Source of the DNA: Arthrobacter sp. AZCC_0090
Lineage (GTDB): Bacteria; Actinomycetota; Actinomycetes; Actinomycetales; Micrococcaceae
Length of the DNA: 64,000 bases
Reading direction: 5' to 3'
NCBI RefSeq assembly: GCF_014207375.1
Contig: NZ_JACHEE010000002.1
Coordinates: forward strand, 228,885-292,884
The notes beneath the pieces are model-generated. The model searched no databases, had not been told where the DNA came from, and was given only the letters and a program-made list of their open reading frames with translations. Made by a program: the position numbers and the translations under genes. Position 1 is the first letter of the stretch; every line of letters begins with the position of its first letter. This document shows positions 30,161 to 39,500 of the stretch, piece by piece.

Positions 30161-31599
30161 GCTTGTCCTAGGTGAAAAGTGCGGTCACCGAAATGAACCG
30201 TGGAACCAGGGCGGATATAGAGAGGCTCGCCCGGAAGCAGCCGGGTTTGGACGCCGTCCGGCGTGGTCACCGCGCTTCCGTTGGTGGAATTGCGGTCGGT
30301 GATCCATACGCCGTCTCCATCGCCCCGCAGGTGGAGGTGCGTCTTGGAAATGGAACGCCCAGGATCGGCCACAGCGATGAGTTGCACGACTGTTTCGCCA
30401 GCCATGGCTGCCGGGTTCCGGCCCACCAAGGCCGAGTTGGCTACTTGGAGGTCCTGGCCGTCGTCCATCCGGATCCGCAGTACGGCGCGCGCTTGCGGCA
30501 TCTGGGCGTCGGGCCGCAACTGGGTGCGGTCGACGTCGTCGTCCGGATGCTGGGCCATGCCGGACAGGGGGCGGACGGCCGCTGGAGGCTGCCATTGATT
30601 CCGATTGTGCGGCGGCAACGGCGCTGTGTTTCCCTGCGCCGGAACAGCCTGCGGCCGCAACGGCGGAGACGTTGCCGGGTTGGTGTGGGGGACGGCCGCC
30701 GGAGAGGAAACGTGCTGGACGGGAGGCAATTCCACGGGAGCGAAACTGTAGGGGCCCTGGATCCCCCCGGTCACCACGGGGTTGCGGCCGGCCGAGATGT
30801 CGAAGACGAAGGATTTCGCTGCCTTGTCCTGCCAGCCGCGCGCCTTGCCGTCCTTGTCCCACGTGTTGGAAACCACCACAACAACAGCCCATGCGGCCGC
30901 GAGAGCCAGCAGAGGAACCAGCAAGAGCACAGCAACGCCTAACCAACCCAGGAGCAACAGGACGGCGGAAGCCAGTGCAGCGAGCAGAAGCATCCCGCCG
31001 GTGATGATGCCGCGGACAAAGACGACGCCGGCGCCGGGTGCGTACCCGTCAGTATCAGTGCTGCGGATGCCCATGAGGCCGTTGCCGATGGTGGTACCGC
31101 TATGGGCTTCGAGGCCCAAAAGGACGCAGGTGTACACGATCGTCATGCCCAATGCGATGCTGCCCAAAAGCACGAGAAGGCCGGTGTCGTAGACAATGAA
31201 CCCATTGCTGCGGCTCTGCGTGATGCCTGCGAAGCCGATTCCAAAGGCAATGCCCAGCACCACCGCCGGCCCAAGCCAGTCAAACACGGCGGCTCCCAGC
31301 CGCTTGCCCGCGGATGCCGGCACAAGCTCCAGTTTGGCGTTCATGGTTGTCCCTCCCCCAGGCCCTGGCGGCAATGACGGCCCTTGAGGACCTGCCGCTG
31401 CGGGCGCTATGGCGATCCTACCGGCATGATGTGGCGCCTGCCCGGTGCCCCGATCCACCACGGTTTTGTGGGACTGGTCAATGTTGCGTCCGGTCCTGGC
31501 GCCCCGATTGCTGAGCGGAGAGCCGCAATGCGTGCAGTACGCCGCGCCTGGAGGAACTGTCTTGCGGCAAGCCGGGCATTGCTCGATTTCGCTGGTCAT
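30157..31599 (-). CDS. RDD-family membrane protein with N-terminal zinc ribbon and C-terminal FHA domain
   Basis: A 480-aa protein. The N-terminus has a four-Cys zinc ribbon (CPACRKTVPPGAAYCTHCG, about 8-26). An RDD domain with several membrane helices covers about 93-250. After a Pro/Gln-rich linker, a C-terminal FHA domain (about 366-470, SALVGRNPAAM...SISKTHLHLRGDGDGVWITDRNSTNGS) ends the protein. It would be a membrane platform that binds phosphothreonine. ATGA overlaps link it to both neighbours. Confidence 0.85.
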   Translation of the reverse strand: MTSEIEQCPACRKTVPPGAAYCTHCGSPLSNRGARTGRNIDQSHKTVVDRGTGQAPHHAGRIAIAPAAAGPQGPSLPPGPGGGTTMNAKLELVPASAGKRLGAAVFDWLGPAVVLGIAFGIGFAGITQSRSNGFIVYDTGLLVLLGSIALGMTIVYTCVLLGLEAHSGTTIGNGLMGIRSTDTDGYAPGAGVVFVRGIITGGMLLLAALASAVLLLLGWLGVAVLLLVPLLALAAAWAVVVVVSNTWDKDGKARGWQDKAAKSFVFDISAGRNPVVTGGIQGPYSFAPVELPPVQHVSSPAAVPHTNPATSPPLRPQAVPAQGNTAPLPPHNRNQWQPPAAVRPLSGMAQHPDDDVDRTQLRPDAQMPQARAVLRIRMDDGQDLQVANSALVGRNPAAMAGETVVQLIAVADPGRSISKTHLHLRGDGDGVWITDRNSTNGSAVTTPDGVQTRLLPGEPLYIRPGSTVHFGDRTFHLGQA

Positions 31600-34079
31600 G
31601 GCTTCACCTTGCCCTCGCGAGCGGAGGCATCGCCCACGGAGGCCTGGCGCGCGGAGCCTTGGCGCAGGCCGCCCTGGCGCAGGGCAAGCCGAGCTTCCGC
31701 GAGGAGGGACCGTGGTGAGAAGCGGGCCTGCTGCCGTTTCCAGAACCCCACGCTGCCTGTGATGTCGTTGAGCGAAGAATCCACGATGGTCCAGTAGTCC
31801 TTCACTTCGTCCTCGTCTGGCTGTCCAGCCCCGAAGATCGCCGCGTCGGCACGGTGGGCGAGAATCGTTGTGCTAGCTCCCGTTTCCGGGAAAGCGCCAG
31901 CTATCACGGAGGCCGATTCCCTTCGCGTCGACCTCCCGTCAATCGCGGCGCCCATATCGGTGGCCAGGCTGACCACTTCGCTCCAGCCTCCCCCGACACG
32001 CTGGGCAGCGTCACCTGCGCTCATGCGGCCCTTCCGGCGTCGGGATTTCAAGAACAGGATCAACATCAATGGCAAGGCAAGGATGCCCAAGGGGAGCAAC
32101 GCGGTGCCGATCGCAGCGAGCAACGGTCCCCAGAACAGCCAGGGGTTGTTCTTCTTGTCGTCGGAGTCCAAGGCGTCCGGGGAGGAATCCGGAGGAAGCT
32201 GGGCAGGCTCCTGCGGCGGGGGCGGCGGCTGGAGCACCTGCGGTTTGGGCTTTGATTTGTTCTGCGGATCCGGCGGAATGGGGACGTTGTCCTTCGGAGG
32301 GGTGGGATCGAAGGCAACCCAGCCCACCCGGTCGAAGGCCACCTCCACCCAGGCGTGCACGTCCTTGCCCTTGATCTGGACCTGGCTGGCACCATTCTCC
32401 GGGCTCTTGGGGTCCGGGTAGAAGCCCATCACAACGCGCGATGGAATACCGAGGTGGCGCAGCATGAGGGACATCGCGACAGAATACTGTTCGTCGTCGC
32501 CGAGCATTTGCTTCGCGGTGAGCAGGCTCCGGATCCGGGCAGCGCCGTGCCCCGGAAGGCTGGGAAGCTGTCCGTCGGACACCAGCCCGTTGCTGAAGGC
32601 ACCGGATTTCTGGAAGTGTGCTTCGATCTGGCGTACCCGGTCTATTGCGGTCGGCGCGTCGGCGGAGAGTCCGTTCGCCTGGGAACCCACCACCGGCGGA
32701 ACCTCTTCGGGAGCTGGCAGGCTGATCTTTGCGAAGTCGTACTGGGTCAGCTGGCCATGCTCCAGCTTGCCAGGATCGGAAACCTGCACCGAGTACGCAT
32801 CACCTTTGGCAAGGCCTTTGGTGGTGACAGCGGTGTCGGTGCCGGAGTTGAAATACAGCCCGGATCCGGCGGGCGAACCATTGGCAAAGCTGATCCCCGT
32901 GGTGTGGAAGCCGCCCGGGACAAAGAAGCCCTCGTAGTCCTCGATGGCGATATCCAGCGTGTATGCGCTCCCGGTGCCCACTGCTCCGGTGTCGGCCAGG
33001 GTGTTCAGCGAACGGGCGTCTCCTACCCTGCTGAAGCTGCCTGAGCCGTTCGGATCAATGTTGTAGTTGATGCCGTTGAAGGCATCCAGGGCCGCAAGAC
33101 GCACCCGGCCGTCCTTGGGGAGGCCTTTGACGCTGAAAAGGTCATCGTCTTTCTTGTCCTTGACGAAGTTGCGGAAACTCGCCAACGGGGTGATGTATTC
33201 ACGCGGGTCGAAGGGCGGGACGATGCTGTTCCGCAGGACCTTGCGGTCATCGCTCGCCGTGACCAGGGGGGAAGCGACGGCGGTGATCCCGACGGCGGCC
33301 GCGATCACCGTCGCTGCCGTCCCCAGACGGCGGATCCGGCCACGGCGCGCCGCTCCGGCGTCCGGGCCGAGACGGTTGGCAGAACCAGGTCGATTGGCAG
33401 ACACCGAGCGCGTGTCCCTGCGGCGCAAAACGTCACGACGGAAAGTCGCCCAGGCAATCGCCACGATGGTCAGGGCCACGCCGCGTTCCACGTTCAGGAA
33501 GCCTGCGCTCGTGCTGAACAAGATGCCGGTGACGAACAAGGCGAGTACGGGCAGCAGCGGCCAGTACGGGCTTTTGAGCCGCCAAGCCAGCAGTCCGGCG
33601 CCAAGGGCGGCAATCAGGGAACTGAGGAACGGAACGATCAGCATGCCGCCGGCGGTGCCCACTGGGACACCCACCGTGAGCATGTCCTTCCAGGAGAACA
33701 CCACGCCAAGAAGCAGGGTGCGCAGGGAATCCAGGCTCGGCACGACTCCGGCAAGCGCGGCATCCGGCACCGCGAGCGCGGTACCAAGGACCATGTACGC
33801 ACCCAAAGCAAGCGCAGCCGTGATCACGATGCCTAGGCGGAGGTGCGCGTTGGCTGCCGCGATTCCGAGCCCCAGGACGATCCCGCCGATCCCGGCCAGC
33901 AAGTAGTGCGGGTCTCCGCCGAAACTCAGGCTGAATCCCAACACCCCGAGGCACAGCAATAAGAGCAAGGCACCGGCGTCGACGGCGAAATGCCAGAGCG
34001 GACGGCCGTCTGCGAAGGCTGACTCAGCGGCCGGGGTTTTGGCACGGGTCCTGGAGCGGACAGGTGGTGCGGAACTCAT
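31596..34079 (-). CDS. TgpA-like transglutaminase-fold membrane protein, catalytic Cys replaced by Asp
   Basis: An 827-aa protein. About six membrane helices (residues 26-230) precede an extracytoplasmic region with a transglutaminase-core fold: the motif GDDEQYSVAMSLMLRHLGIP (527-546), His575 in VHAWVEV and Asp591 in AFDPTPP. Active family members have Cys in a GxCxxF context; here the corresponding residue is Asp529, so protease or transglutaminase activity is unlikely by the usual mechanism. A Pro-rich stretch, a further membrane helix (about 646-678) and a cytoplasmic tail follow. The gene overlaps DUF58 upstream and RDD-FHA downstream. It matches the tgm gene of the PFNA cluster. Confidence 0.85.
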   Translation of the reverse strand: MSSAPPVRSRTRAKTPAAESAFADGRPLWHFAVDAGALLLLLCLGVLGFSLSFGGDPHYLLAGIGGIVLGLGIAAANAHLRLGIVITAALALGAYMVLGTALAVPDAALAGVVPSLDSLRTLLLGVVFSWKDMLTVGVPVGTAGGMLIVPFLSSLIAALGAGLLAWRLKSPYWPLLPVLALFVTGILFSTSAGFLNVERGVALTIVAIAWATFRRDVLRRRDTRSVSANRPGSANRLGPDAGAARRGRIRRLGTAATVIAAAVGITAVASPLVTASDDRKVLRNSIVPPFDPREYITPLASFRNFVKDKKDDDLFSVKGLPKDGRVRLAALDAFNGINYNIDPNGSGSFSRVGDARSLNTLADTGAVGTGSAYTLDIAIEDYEGFFVPGGFHTTGISFANGSPAGSGLYFNSGTDTAVTTKGLAKGDAYSVQVSDPGKLEHGQLTQYDFAKISLPAPEEVPPVVGSQANGLSADAPTAIDRVRQIEAHFQKSGAFSNGLVSDGQLPSLPGHGAARIRSLLTAKQMLGDDEQYSVAMSLMLRHLGIPSRVVMGFYPDPKSPENGASQVQIKGKDVHAWVEVAFDRVGWVAFDPTPPKDNVPIPPDPQNKSKPKPQVLQPPPPPQEPAQLPPDSSPDALDSDDKKNNPWLFWGPLLAAIGTALLPLGILALPLMLILFLKSRRRKGRMSAGDAAQRVGGGWSEVVSLATDMGAAIDGRSTRRESASVIAGAFPETGASTTILAHRADAAIFGAGQPDEDEVKDYWTIVDSSLNDITGSVGFWKRQQARFSPRSLLAEARLALRQGGLRQGSARQASVGDASAREGKVKP

Positions 34080-35452
34080 GCGGCCGCCTTTCGAAGGACC
34101 AAGGCAAGATCGTCAAGGTCGCCGACGGTCAGGACGGTCAGATCGGCAATATTTGCCCGTGCGGGCGCGGCTCGCGATTGGACCCGCACCGCGAGGCTGC
34201 GAACGCCCGGTGGGACGGAGGCTGCTGCGGACCGCAATTGCGTGGGACTCACATGGCTCCCCACCACGAAGAACACCACCGATGCGTTCGGCACGGTGTC
34301 GGACAGCGTCCGAGCGAGGTCGACGGCGGTCCTGCGCGTGGGTGCGCCCACGATCCTGGTCATGTCATCCAACAGATTGCGGCCGGTTTCGCAGCGCAAC
34401 GGACCTTTCTGGGTCAGAACGTCCAGTTCGCGTTGTTCCCGGATGGCCTGGCGTCCAATCGACGCCGCAACCGAGATGGCCAACTCGAATTCGGCGTCGG
34501 AAGCGTATTCATCCGTATTGATGGACAGGGAAATGGCGAGGTGGGCCCGGCGCGTCTCCTCGAATTGCCGGACCATGAGCTTGTTGGTGCGTGCCGTGGT
34601 CTTCCAGTGGATATGCCGGCGGTCGTCCCCTGGCACATAGTCGCGCAATGCATGGAACGAGACGTCGGCACTGGACAACTCGGTGGTGGGCATGCCTTCG
34701 AGGTCACGGATGAACCCGGCAGCCGATCCGGCGAGCGGGGTGGTTTTCGGGTGCACGAACAGGTCCACGGGGCTGGTCCAGAGAACACGCCGGCGTAGGA
34801 GGTGAAGCGGGTCGGCCCGTACCGAGCGGACCGGTCCCACGACGATTACGGCGCGGCGTGCCGTGGGAATGGTGAACAGGTCTTCGTGAACCTGGGCCGG
34901 TTTCATGCGAGGCAAGTGGAACACAGCGGTGTTGCTGCCCACGGGGAGTTCGAGATCTGCCGGCAGCAGCGGCCGCGCCGACGTATTGGAGACCGCAATA
35001 CTTCCGACGGCGTCGTCACCCACCGCAACACGGGTCCTCGCCAAGTCCAGAATCACCCCGTAGGACGAGCGCCCCACGATGAACGCCACGGCGAAAATGA
35101 AGAGCAAGAAGGCCACAAGCGCCGCCGATTTTGCTTCCTGCCAGCCCCACGATTGTCCCGCGATCCACAAGGCAAGCGACGCCGACAGCACCAGCCACCC
35201 CAGGACGCTGACAACGGACAACACGGGCCACACGAAGCGCAGCCAGAAGCCAGAAGCCTTTTCCCATGCCGGGGCAAGCAACTCACCGCCTGCTTGGGTG
35301 GCCTCTGCCCAGACGGCGGCCGGGTGGAGTTTAGCCGGCGTGTTTTTTGACTGGGTCGGTTTAAGCTGGCCGGCTTTCGCCTTGCCCCGCAGCTTCGCCG
35401 CAGGACGTTTGAGTAGTGCAGCAGCCCGTTGAAAGGGTTTGCCGGTGGACAT
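34076..35452 (-). CDS. DUF58-domain membrane protein
   Basis: A 458-aa protein with two membrane helices (about residues 85-130) and the DUF58/vWA-like motif YVPGDDRRHIHWKTTARTNK (about 270-290). DUF58 proteins accompany MoxR ATPases and transglutaminase-like proteins across bacteria, forming MoxR-linked assembly or chaperone units. I chose ATG 35452 (AAAGG about 7 nt upstream) rather than the longer open frame. It overlaps the transglutaminase-like gene by ATGA and lies 43 bp after moxR. Confidence 0.88.
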   Translation of the reverse strand: MSTGKPFQRAAALLKRPAAKLRGKAKAGQLKPTQSKNTPAKLHPAAVWAEATQAGGELLAPAWEKASGFWLRFVWPVLSVVSVLGWLVLSASLALWIAGQSWGWQEAKSAALVAFLLFIFAVAFIVGRSSYGVILDLARTRVAVGDDAVGSIAVSNTSARPLLPADLELPVGSNTAVFHLPRMKPAQVHEDLFTIPTARRAVIVVGPVRSVRADPLHLLRRRVLWTSPVDLFVHPKTTPLAGSAAGFIRDLEGMPTTELSSADVSFHALRDYVPGDDRRHIHWKTTARTNKLMVRQFEETRRAHLAISLSINTDEYASDAEFELAISVAASIGRQAIREQRELDVLTQKGPLRCETGRNLLDDMTRIVGAPTRRTAVDLARTLSDTVPNASVVFFVVGSHVSPTQLRSAAASVPPGVRSLAVRVQSRAAPARANIADLTVLTVGDLDDLALVLRKAAA

Positions 35453-35495
35453 ATAAAGACCTTTGTTCGTGGTGCCGGTGCTGTGGGTTGCTGGT

Positions 35496-36467
35496 TCAGG
35501 CGCTGGCGCGCTGCTGGGGAGCGGCAACGTCGGCCAGGACCCGGTTCAGGATGGCTTCCGGTGTTGCACCCGAGAACTCCGCTTCCGGGTCCATCACGAA
35601 CCGGTGGGTCCAGACCACGCTGGCGAGTTCCTTGATGTCGTCCGGCAGGACGAAGTTCCGGCCTTGGCCCGCGGCCCATACCTTCGCTGCCCGCACCATG
35701 GCGAGCGCGCCCCGGACCGAGACACCCAACCGGGTCTCGGGCGCGTTGCGGGTTTCCTCGCACAGCCTGGAGATGTATTCCAGCACGGCGGTATCAATGT
35801 GCGTTGTGGCTGCGAGATCCGCCATGTCCGCAATTGCCTGGGTGGTGATAAGGGGCGACAGGTCTTTGGAGCGATCCTTGAGGTTGCTTCCGCCCAGCAA
35901 CTGGACCGTGGAGGCGTGATCCGGGTAGCCGATGGAGGTCTTGATGAGGAAACGGTCCAGCTGGGCCTCGGGCAAGCGGTAGGTGCCGGCCTGCTCGATG
36001 GGGTTCTGCGTGGCCATCACCATGAAAGGGCGGCCTGCCTCGTAGGTAGTGCCATCCACCGTGACCCTGGATTCTTCCATGACCTCAAGCAAGGCGGACT
36101 GGGTCTTGGGTGATGCACGGTTGATTTCGTCCGCCAGCACGATGTTGCTGAAGATCGGACCCTTGTGGAACTCGAACTTCTGCGTCTTCTGGTCATAGAT
36201 GGTCACGCCGGTCACGTCCGACGGCAGCAGGTCCGGCGTGAACTGGATGCGGTTGTGTGAACCCTGCACTGTGGCCGCGAGGGCACGCGCCAGGGACGTC
36301 TTTCCGGTGCCGGGCGCATCCTCGAAAAGCACATGCCCTTCGGCCAACATGGCCGTGAAGGTCAGCCGGATAACGTGCGACTTGCCCAGCACGGCCTGCC
36401 CGACGTTGGCAACGAGCTTCTCGAATGTCCCCGCAAACCAAACTGCCTGCTCGGTTGTCATTGTCAT
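35496..36467 (-). CDS. MoxR-family AAA+ ATPase
   Basis: A 323-aa MoxR ATPase with Walker [10 protein letters not shown] (about 55-63), Walker [26 protein letters not shown], sensor 1 [22 protein letters not shown] and a C-terminal lid. MoxR proteins act as chaperone-like activators of vWA/DUF58 partner proteins, here encoded just downstream. ATG 36467 has AGAGGAAC 7 nt upstream. It corresponds to the AAA-ATPase gene of the PFNA cluster and lies 68 bp downstream of the giant surface protein gene. Confidence 0.93.
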   Translation of the reverse strand: MTMTTEQAVWFAGTFEKLVANVGQAVLGKSHVIRLTFTAMLAEGHVLFEDAPGTGKTSLARALAATVQGSHNRIQFTPDLLPSDVTGVTIYDQKTQKFEFHKGPIFSNIVLADEINRASPKTQSALLEVMEESRVTVDGTTYEAGRPFMVMATQNPIEQAGTYRLPEAQLDRFLIKTSIGYPDHASTVQLLGGSNLKDRSKDLSPLITTQAIADMADLAATTHIDTAVLEYISRLCEETRNAPETRLGVSVRGALAMVRAAKVWAAGQGRNFVLPDDIKELASVVWTHRFVMDPEAEFSGATPEAILNRVLADVAAPQQRASA

Positions 36468-36535
36468 GGGTGGTTCCTCTTCTTCCCTGGTGTTGTTGTT
36501 GGTAGGGCTCTCAGTGGCATGGGGCTATTCGTGGG

Positions 36536-39500
36536 CTAGCATTTGCCTGGCCAGTTGCCGCTGACGAGGTCGATGGTTGTCTCCTTCACGTACCAGCCCG
36601 ATTTCGCCTGGTTGGTCATGAGATACCACTTTGTGCTGTTGCCGTAGATATTCGACCAGCATTGAACTTGGATAGGACCCCAGGACCGCTCCACCCAACC
36701 GACCCCGCAACTCGGGGGGTTGGGAGAAAACGAATCAGGCTGCCCCGGTTTCCCCGGGCAACTGCGCTGATCGGCGGCCTTGACCTGGATGGTGGACAAG
36801 GGCGGCACAGGATCAGCTCCCGATGTCGCCGAGGCACTTCCGGCCGGCCCGCAGTCCACCGAGCACGCGCGGACGCGAAGCTGCTTGGTGACATTCCAAT
36901 TGCCTGTGTTGCGGTCGTAGTTGTTGGCTAGCCCAACTGATGTCCAGGCTCCGCCGTCGTAGCTCACTTCGAAGCGCTGAATGTTCCGGCCGTTGGCTGC
37001 CGGGTTGTTCCAAGTCCAGTGCACGGATTGATCGCCTGCACGGGATTGTTGGCCATCCACATTCGGAGCGTTCGGAGGGCCATACGGATTGGCTGTGCCG
37101 ATCGCTTTGGAGTCCCCGGAGAAGTTGTTCTTGATGGATGTGGCAATGATATTAATCGTGACATTCTGCCCATTCGGCAGGCCGGAAATGGTGCCCCCGC
37201 CTGCTGCGATGGAGCCGGATTGGCCGGTGCTCGACGTGTAGCTGTAGCGGATCTCGGTTTCCTGGGAGCCATTGCGTTGCGCGGCGGTCAACGGGGTGAA
37301 CGTCACGTCGAGCTGTCCGCTGTTGCCGGGAGCCGTGACCGTCCCGCTATTGACGGTGCCAGGTTTGCCTGCCGCCCGGATGGGCGCCGAGCCCGGGCTG
37401 GTAGGACTCGTCCCGGCCTTGTTCGTGGCGGACACCGTGAACGTGTAGTCCGCCTCTGAGTTATCCACCACCACGTTCTGCGACGTTGCCGGCACTTGTT
37501 GGGTGGCGACGACGGCGCCGCCCCGCAGCGTGGTCAGCGTGTAGGAAGAGACGGCGTCGCCGTTGTTGTTGGGCGGACTCCAGCTAACCCGCAACTGGCT
37601 CTGGTTCCCGACTGGTTGTGCACCCGAGACCATAGGAGCCGACGGCGTTGCCGGGACCCCTGCGGGAACCTCTGCCGCGGAATACGGACTCCATTCTGAG
37701 GGTTCCTTGGCATCATTGCGTGCCAGGACCCGCACCTTGTATGAAACGCCGTTCTGCAGTCCCTTCCAGACGTAGCTGGCAGATGCCAGGTTCTGGATCT
37801 GCGGGTTTTGACCTGGGGGCGCGGGCGAGATCTCGAGGTCGTAGGACTTGATGGGCGAACCCTTGCTGGCAGGAGCCACCCAGGTCACGGTGAGCTGCTT
37901 GTCGCCGAACTTCAAAACCGGAGCAGCCGGGGTGTCCGGCTTCACGTCCGGCCGAACTTCCGCTGAGGCCGCCGATGGCGCGGATTCACCGAACTCGTTG
38001 GTGGCGGTCACAGTGAAGTGGTATTTCACGTTGTTGCTCAGCCCGTTGAGGGTGCACGTATTGGCCGGGCAATCCTGTTGGAAGCGTTCTCCGCGCACCG
38101 TGTACTTGGTGATGGGTGCACCGCGGTCCGCCGGAGCGTTCCAGTTGAGCAAGGCGGTGCTATCCCCCACGCTCTGTGCTTGGGGAGTTGTGGGTGCAAG
38201 GGGCTTGTCTTTGACGGTCAGGCGAATCCGTGCGGTGGCATAGCGGGACGTTTCCTCGGTTTTGTCCGCCACCGTGTACGAAACCACCATGGTGCCGGTG
38301 AAGCCCGAGGCTGGGTTTACCGTCACCGAGTTTCCACTGATCGCCGCAGTTCCTTGGCCCGTTTCAGTTGCAACGCTGACAACTTTCAGCGGCGTTTCCG
38401 GGAAGGGATTGGAATCGTTGTCCACGACATTGATGGTGACCGGTTTTCCGGCCGCCGCATTGGGCTCGACGTCGTCGTTGGCTACCGCTTTGGGGCGGTT
38501 CGACGCCGTCGCGCTGAGTTTGTAGCTTGCCGTCGCTTCAAGTCCGCGCGGATCTTTGGCCTTGACCTGGACGGTTCCATTGGTCCCGGGGCGAGTCCCG
38601 TTGTCGGCCGAGGCCCTCAAGGTCTGGCCTTCGATGCCAACGGTGAAGCCCGCAGGGCTGCCGCCGACAATCTCGTAGCGCATCTTCTGGACGTCGTCTT
38701 GGTCAGGGTCCGAGGTGAGCTTCGCCAAATCGGTTCCCACAGTGTCGCTTTGTGGAACCTCAATGCTGCTGCCCAGCAAGGTGGGCGGATGGTTAGTGTT
38801 CGGGTCCGGGAGAACCTTGGTGCGGATACTCAAGATGGACTTCAAGCCATTGGGATCGTCGGGGCCGGAGCCGTCGGTGACTTCGAAGGTGATGGAGCCC
38901 GGACCCACATAGTCCTTGCCTGCGGTGTACTTGATCGCGGTGCCGTTGTTGGCCACGGGGTCCCCGTCATCGGCACCGATGAGCTTGATCCGGTCAGTCT
39001 GTGTCAGGCGTGGGCTGTGCCCTTCGCGGACTTTCACCCATTCTCCAAGATCCGCCGTAACGGACTGGCCGGCGAGCAGCTCGATAATGTCGTCCTTTGC
39101 CAAGGTCGGGATCTGTTGCCCAACGCCCGGAACCCAAATGATCGCTGTGGCCTTCAAACCGTCCACGTCTTCCACCGTGTAGGGAATCAGCTGGGGCTTT
39201 TCGGTCAGCTGCACCACGACGTGGCCGTCGGGGCCGGGTTTGGCCGTTGCGGCGTCCGTGGAGACCTTGAGATTCTCGCCGACGCCGTCGGGATCTTCGT
39301 CATTCTTCAGGACAGGCACGTCGACGGCGGTCTTGCCAAGGGTCTGGGCGGATGTCACGCGGTCGTCGCGGGCGATGGGCGCCCGCAGCGGGATGTCATT
39401 CTTGACGATCACGCGGATGCTTGCGTCTCCCACCGCGCCGCGGTCATCAACCACGGAATACCCGACGTTGACCGTGCCCTCTTTGTTGGGCGCCGTCAAC

